Below, one piece after another: positions 7,070 to 9,731 of a stretch of 9,731 bases of DNA. How positions within the stretch are numbered: the stretch's first letter is position 1; the number at the start of each line of letters is the position of its first letter. The notes under the pieces are model-generated. The model was not told the origin of the DNA. It ran no database searches and saw only the letters and a program-made list of their open reading frames with translations. This DNA is from Oscillospiraceae bacterium (GTDB lineage: Bacteria > Bacillota_A > Clostridia > Oscillospirales > Oscillospiraceae). The position numbers and the translations under genes were made by a program. The stretch is taken from positions 1-9,731 of the forward strand of contig JAEDOK010000061.1 of the NCBI GenBank assembly GCA_016302005.1, read 5' to 3'.

Positions 7070-7336
7070 AAATTCATAGAAAAACGATGACGGAGAGTGT
7101 CACGGATCCCGCTTTTTTCAGAGAGTCGGCGTATGGTGCGAGCCGATAAAAAGCTCCCGCAGACTGTAGCTCCCGAGTTGGAAAGAAGAAAGCATGTTTC
7201 ATGTGAGTAGACCTTTCCCGTGATTGCTGCGTAAAGGCATAATGCTTGTTAGAGCATGAGTGGCACGAAGGTGCAATTTGAGTGGTACCGCGGGATCATA
7301 CCCGTCTCAAAGAAGAACTCTTTGAGACGGGTTTTT
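7070..7336 (+). promoter_or_regulatory. T-box riboswitch leader 2, specifier tentatively GTA (Val)
   Basis: The T-box GAGTGGTACCGCGGG is at 7280-7294, preceded by the same GCAC-GAA-GTGC-type hairpin as leader 1. Stem I shows AACGATGA (7083-7090, kink-turn region) and lower helix CGGAG (7091-7095) with CTCCCG (7170-7175). The 5' loop strand is AGT, followed by helix GTCaCGG (7099-7105) with CCGcaGAC (7157-7164), and the distal motif is AGAGAGTCGGC...GAGCCGAT (7120-7146). The 3' strand of the specifier loop is TGTAG (7165-7169). The triplet one base before the lower helix is GTA (7166-7168), a valine codon, followed by the expected purine G. The codon call rests on hand folding and is moderate; the T-box identity is near certain. 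Confidence 0.93.
7301..7336 (+). terminator. T-box intrinsic terminator 2
   Basis: CCCGTCTCAAAG (7301-7312) pairs with CTTTGAGACGGG (7320-7331), followed by five T (7332-7336). The stem is nearly identical to that of T-box 1, and its 5' arm can instead pair with the TTTGAG and CGGG of the antiterminator. Confidence 0.95.
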
Positions 7337-7362
7337 GCATTTCTCTTACAATCCGCACAACC

Positions 7363-7405
7363 AATGTAGGGCGGGGACATGTCCCCGCCGCATGTAGGAA
7401 CTACC
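7363..7405 (+). repeat. Palindromic dispersed repeat, copy B
   Basis: It contains the perfect palindrome GGCGGGGACATGTCCCCGCC at 7370-7389, flanked by TGTAG and by ATGTAGGAACTACC. It is the inverted counterpart of the copy at 107-147, differing at only a couple of positions. It lies in the untranslated leader between T-box terminator 2 and the last gene. Confidence 0.85.
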
Positions 7406-7410
7406 AAGCC

Positions 7411-7529
7411 TTGTCATTGCGAGGAGCGAAGCGACGTGGCAATCTCGTGTAGGAACTTCCAAGTGCGCACCCACAAGAAACTGCTATAGATTGCCACAGC
7501 CAGTGTGCGCACTGGCTTCGCAATGACAA
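7411..7529. repeat. MITE-like element with TTGTCATTGCGA terminal inverted repeats
   Basis: The left end TTGTCATTGCGA (7411-7422) is exactly mirrored by TCGCAATGACAA (7518-7529). Inside are GTGGCAATCT (7436-7445), its partner ATTGCCAC (7490-7497), and a hairpin AGCCAGTG-TGCG-CACTGGCT (7498-7517). There is no transposase frame inside. Similar TGTCATTGCGA...GGCAATC sequences recur as dispersed repeats in many bacterial genomes. I infer a non-autonomous element or a pair of head-to-head repeat units. Confidence 0.7.
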
Positions 7530-7544
7530 AATGGGCAATCTTCC

Positions 7545-7580
7545 CGTGTCATTGCGAAGAGAGCAGCGACGCGGAAATCC
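7545..7580 (+). repeat. Partial, diverged extra copy of the TGTCATTGCGA repeat
   Basis: GTGTCATTGCGAAGAGAGCAG followed by CGACGCGGAAATCC matches the left half of the element at 7411-7445 with substitutions (GCGACGTGGCAATCT becomes GCGACGCGGAAATCC). It lies directly upstream of the ribosome binding site region of the next gene. Confidence 0.65.
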
Positions 7581-7636
7581 AATTCAAAAAATGATATAAA
7601 CGCCGCGTGAGAATCAAGAGAAACGGAGGAACGCCA

Positions 7637-9731
7637 ATGAAATCAACCACCGGCTTAAAGCTCACCATTCAGGATATGGCAAAGCGTATCCGCGACCTGC
7701 GCGAGATCGAGGGCTATACCGTCAGCGAGATGGCGAAGAAAACAGGTCTGACCCCCGAGGAATACGCCAGCTGCGAGGCAGGCGAAAGCGACCTCAGCTT
7801 TGCCTTCCTCTACCGCTGCGCCCTGGAATTCGGTGTCGATGTCACCGACCTGATTCAAGGCTCCAGCCCGACCCTTTCTTCCTATACGCTCACACGAAAG
7901 GGCGAAGGGCAGCGCATTGAGGAGGCGCACGGTCTGACCTATTACAACATGGCTGCCGCCTACCGCAACCGCATTGCAGAGCCGCTGTTCGTCATCTCCG
8001 CCTACTCTCCCGAACGGGAACACAGTGAGATCGAGCTGACCACCCACGAAGGGCAGGAATGTGACCTTGTCGTGCGCGGCAAGATGAAAATTCAGATTGG
8101 TAACCATATTGAAATCCTCTCCGAGGGAGATTCCATCTACTACGACTCCTCCACCCCGCACGGCATGATCGCTATCGACGGGCAGGACTGCGCATTCTAC
8201 GCCATCGTCCTCAACCCCTCCGGCGAGAGCGAGAAGCCCAAGGAGGAGAACTATACCGACGATGTCCGCGCCACGCAGCACGACACCAAAGCGCGCATCT
8301 ATCAAAACTACATCATCGCAGATGAGGACGAGAAGGGCGCGCTCCGCTCCATCGCCTTCCAAAACACCGAGCGCTTTAACTTCGCCTACGACATTTTGGA
8401 TAAGCTTGCCGACACCCAGCCGAACAAGCTCGCTATGCTCCATGTTGCCGCAGACTGCACGGAGCGGCGCTTCACCTTCCGCGATGTCAAGCAGGCGTCG
8501 AACCGCGCGGCAAACTTCTTCCGCTCCCTCGGTATCCAAAAGGGCGACCGCGTAATGCTGGTGCTGAAGCGGCACTATCAATTCTGGTTCGCCATGATGG
8601 GCTTGAATAAGCTGGGCGCGATTGCCATTCCCGCCACCTGCCAGCTCAAGTCCCATGATTTTGAGTATCGCTTCCAAGCGGCGGGCGTCTCGGCGATTCT
8701 CTGCACCGCCGACGGCGATGTTGCCAAAGAGGTGGAGCTTGGCGCCACGAACTGCCCTGCGTTGAAAACAAAAATTCTCGTCGGCGGACAGCGCGAAGGC
8801 TGGCGCAATTTCGACGCGGAGTTCTCCATGTTCTCCAGCCACTTTGACCGCACCGACGATACCGCCTGCGGCGACGATTTGATGCTGATGTTCTTCACCT
8901 CCGGCACGACGGGCTATCCCAAAATCGCCGCGCACAGCTATAAATATCCCCTTGGTCACTTCATCACCGCGAAATACTGGCATCAGGTCGATCCCGACGG
9001 TCTGCATCTGACCATTTCGGACACCGGCTGGGCAAAGGCGATGTGGGGCAAGCTCTACGGGCAGTGGCTCTGTGAGGGCGCGGTCTTCATCTATGACTTT
9101 GACCGCTTTGACGCGGCGGACATCCTGCCGCTGTTTGCCAAGTATCAGATCACGACCTTCTGCGCCCCGCCCACGATTTACCGCATGATGATCAAGCAGG
9201 ATATTGCAAAATACGATTTCTCCAGCGTCAAGCACGCGACCATTGCGGGCGAAGCGCTCAACCCCGAGGTCTTCCGCCAGTTCGAAAAGGCAACGGGTCT
9301 GCGCGTGATGGAGGGCTTTGGGCAGTCCGAGACAACCCTCGTCATTGGCAACACCATAGGCATGAAGCATAAGCTCGGCTCGATGGGCAAGCCCGTCCCG
9401 CTCTACGAGGTTGAGCTGCTCAGCCCCGACGGCAAACCCGTCCCCACCGGCGAGACCGGCGAGATCTGCATCAGCGTGGCAAATGGTATGCCCTGCGGTC
9501 TCTTTGTTGAATATTACCGCGACGAGGAGAAGACGAACGAATGCCGCCACGACGGCTGGTACCACACGGGCGATCTCGCGTGGAAGGACGAAGAGGGCTT
9601 CTACTGGTATGTCGGCAGAGCGGACGATGTCATCAAGTCCTCCGGCTACCGCATCGGGCCGTTTGAGATCGAGAATGTCATCATGGAGCTGCCCTATGTG
9701 CTGGAATGCGGCGTCTCCTCCGCTCCCGACG
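7637..9731 (+). CDS. XRE-HTH / cupin / MACS-type acyl-CoA synthetase fusion, copy 2 (cut by window end)
   Basis: 698 codons are visible with no stop; about 57 C-terminal residues are missing compared with copy 1. The start is set by GGAGGA (7625-7630), six bases before ATG. Residues about 11-74 are an XRE-like HTH (AKRIRDLREIEGYTVSEMAK). Residues about 80-195 are a cupin with H137, E141, G148 and H175. Residues about 240-698 are the ligase: P-loop FFTSGTTGYPK (419-429), SDTGWAKAMWGK (461-472), FGQSE (561-565, Ser in place of the Thr in copy 1), YHTGD (642-646) and GRADDVIKSSGYRIGPFEIE (660-679). The catalytic A10 lysine would lie beyond the edge. The ligase part is very similar to copy 1, while the HTH-cupin part has diverged more. 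It sits behind T-box 2 (tentative Val), so it is probably a paralogue with a different branched acid substrate. The substrate call is inference. Confidence 0.92.
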   Translation, partial: MKSTTGLKLTIQDMAKRIRDLREIEGYTVSEMAKKTGLTPEEYASCEAGESDLSFAFLYRCALEFGVDVTDLIQGSSPTLSSYTLTRKGEGQRIEEAHGLTYYNMAAAYRNRIAEPLFVISAYSPEREHSEIELTTHEGQECDLVVRGKMKIQIGNHIEILSEGDSIYYDSSTPHGMIAIDGQDCAFYAIVLNPSGESEKPKEENYTDDVRATQHDTKARIYQNYIIADEDEKGALRSIAFQNTERFNFAYDILDKLADTQPNKLAMLHVAADCTERRFTFRDVKQASNRAANFFRSLGIQKGDRVMLVLKRHYQFWFAMMGLNKLGAIAIPATCQLKSHDFEYRFQAAGVSAILCTADGDVAKEVELGATNCPALKTKILVGGQREGWRNFDAEFSMFSSHFDRTDDTACGDDLMLMFFTSGTTGYPKIAAHSYKYPLGHFITAKYWHQVDPDGLHLTISDTGWAKAMWGKLYGQWLCEGAVFIYDFDRFDAADILPLFAKYQITTFCAPPTIYRMMIKQDIAKYDFSSVKHATIAGEALNPEVFRQFEKATGLRVMEGFGQSETTLVIGNTIGMKHKLGSMGKPVPLYEVELLSPDGKPVPTGETGEICISVANGMPCGLFVEYYRDEEKTNECRHDGWYHTGDLAWKDEEGFYWYVGRADDVIKSSGYRIGPFEIENVIMELPYVLECGVSSAPD

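Noticed and set aside
7337..7636. CRISPR array in the repeat cluster
   Set aside because: The repeats are different from one another, inverted and irregularly spaced, with no unit of constant repeat and spacer length.
7655..9565. A 636-codon open frame on the minus strand
   Set aside because: Antisense shadow of the second XRE-cupin-ligase gene. Similar composition-driven frames appear opposite all the other genes (330-1658, 4964-5773, 5873-7063).

Overview
The window looks like a low-copy metabolic region from a GC-rich anaerobic Firmicute, probably a gut or rumen Clostridia/Oscillospiraceae-type organism. The evidence is two canonical T-box riboswitches with TTGACA/TATCAT promoters, Gram-positive Shine-Dalgarno sites, GC-rich codon use, and small dispersed palindromic repeats (GGCGGGGACATGTCCCCGCC, AGGGGCGGCTATCAGCCGCC, TTGTCATTGCGA types). 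The taxonomic placement is inference. All real genes are on the + strand; the long minus-strand frames are GC shadows.

Region 1 (1-293) is a non-coding leader with one palindromic repeat and a candidate promoter. Region 2 (294-4186) is a two-gene operon with a 4-base ATGA overlap. The first gene is a 2-isopropylmalate-synthase-like protein that keeps a clear LeuA allosteric domain but has lost its metal-binding catalytic residues. The second is an unusual fusion of a xylose-isomerase-like TIM barrel with a complete AMP-forming acyl-CoA synthetase. Region 3 (4187-7018) is a promoter, a T-box leader with terminator, an inverted pair of palindromic repeats, and a gene for a 755-residue protein fusing an XRE-type helix-turn-helix, a cupin and a complete medium-chain-type (MACS) acyl-CoA synthetase. 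Region 4 (7019-9731) repeats this unit: promoter, T-box, terminator, a repeat cluster, and a second XRE-cupin-synthetase gene cut by the window end.

The central hypothesis, which is inference, is as follows. Aligning the two T-box Stem I structures places ATC (Ile) in the first specifier position and GTA (Val) in the second. MACS-family enzymes activate short branched acids such as 2-methylbutyrate and isobutyrate. Ruminal and gut anaerobes are known to make Ile, Val and Leu from such acids by CoA activation followed by reductive carboxylation with ferredoxin-dependent 2-oxoacid oxidoreductases. The locus may therefore be a branched-chain-acid salvage island: uncharged tRNA-Ile and tRNA-Val would switch on dedicated acyl-CoA synthetases, each carrying its own regulator/sensor domains. 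The upstream operon, with its LeuA-type sensory domain and a third synthetase, could be the leucine/isovalerate arm. The sequence directly shows the domain fusions, the tandem T-box units and the missing LeuA catalytic residues. Substrates and specifier assignments need testing.
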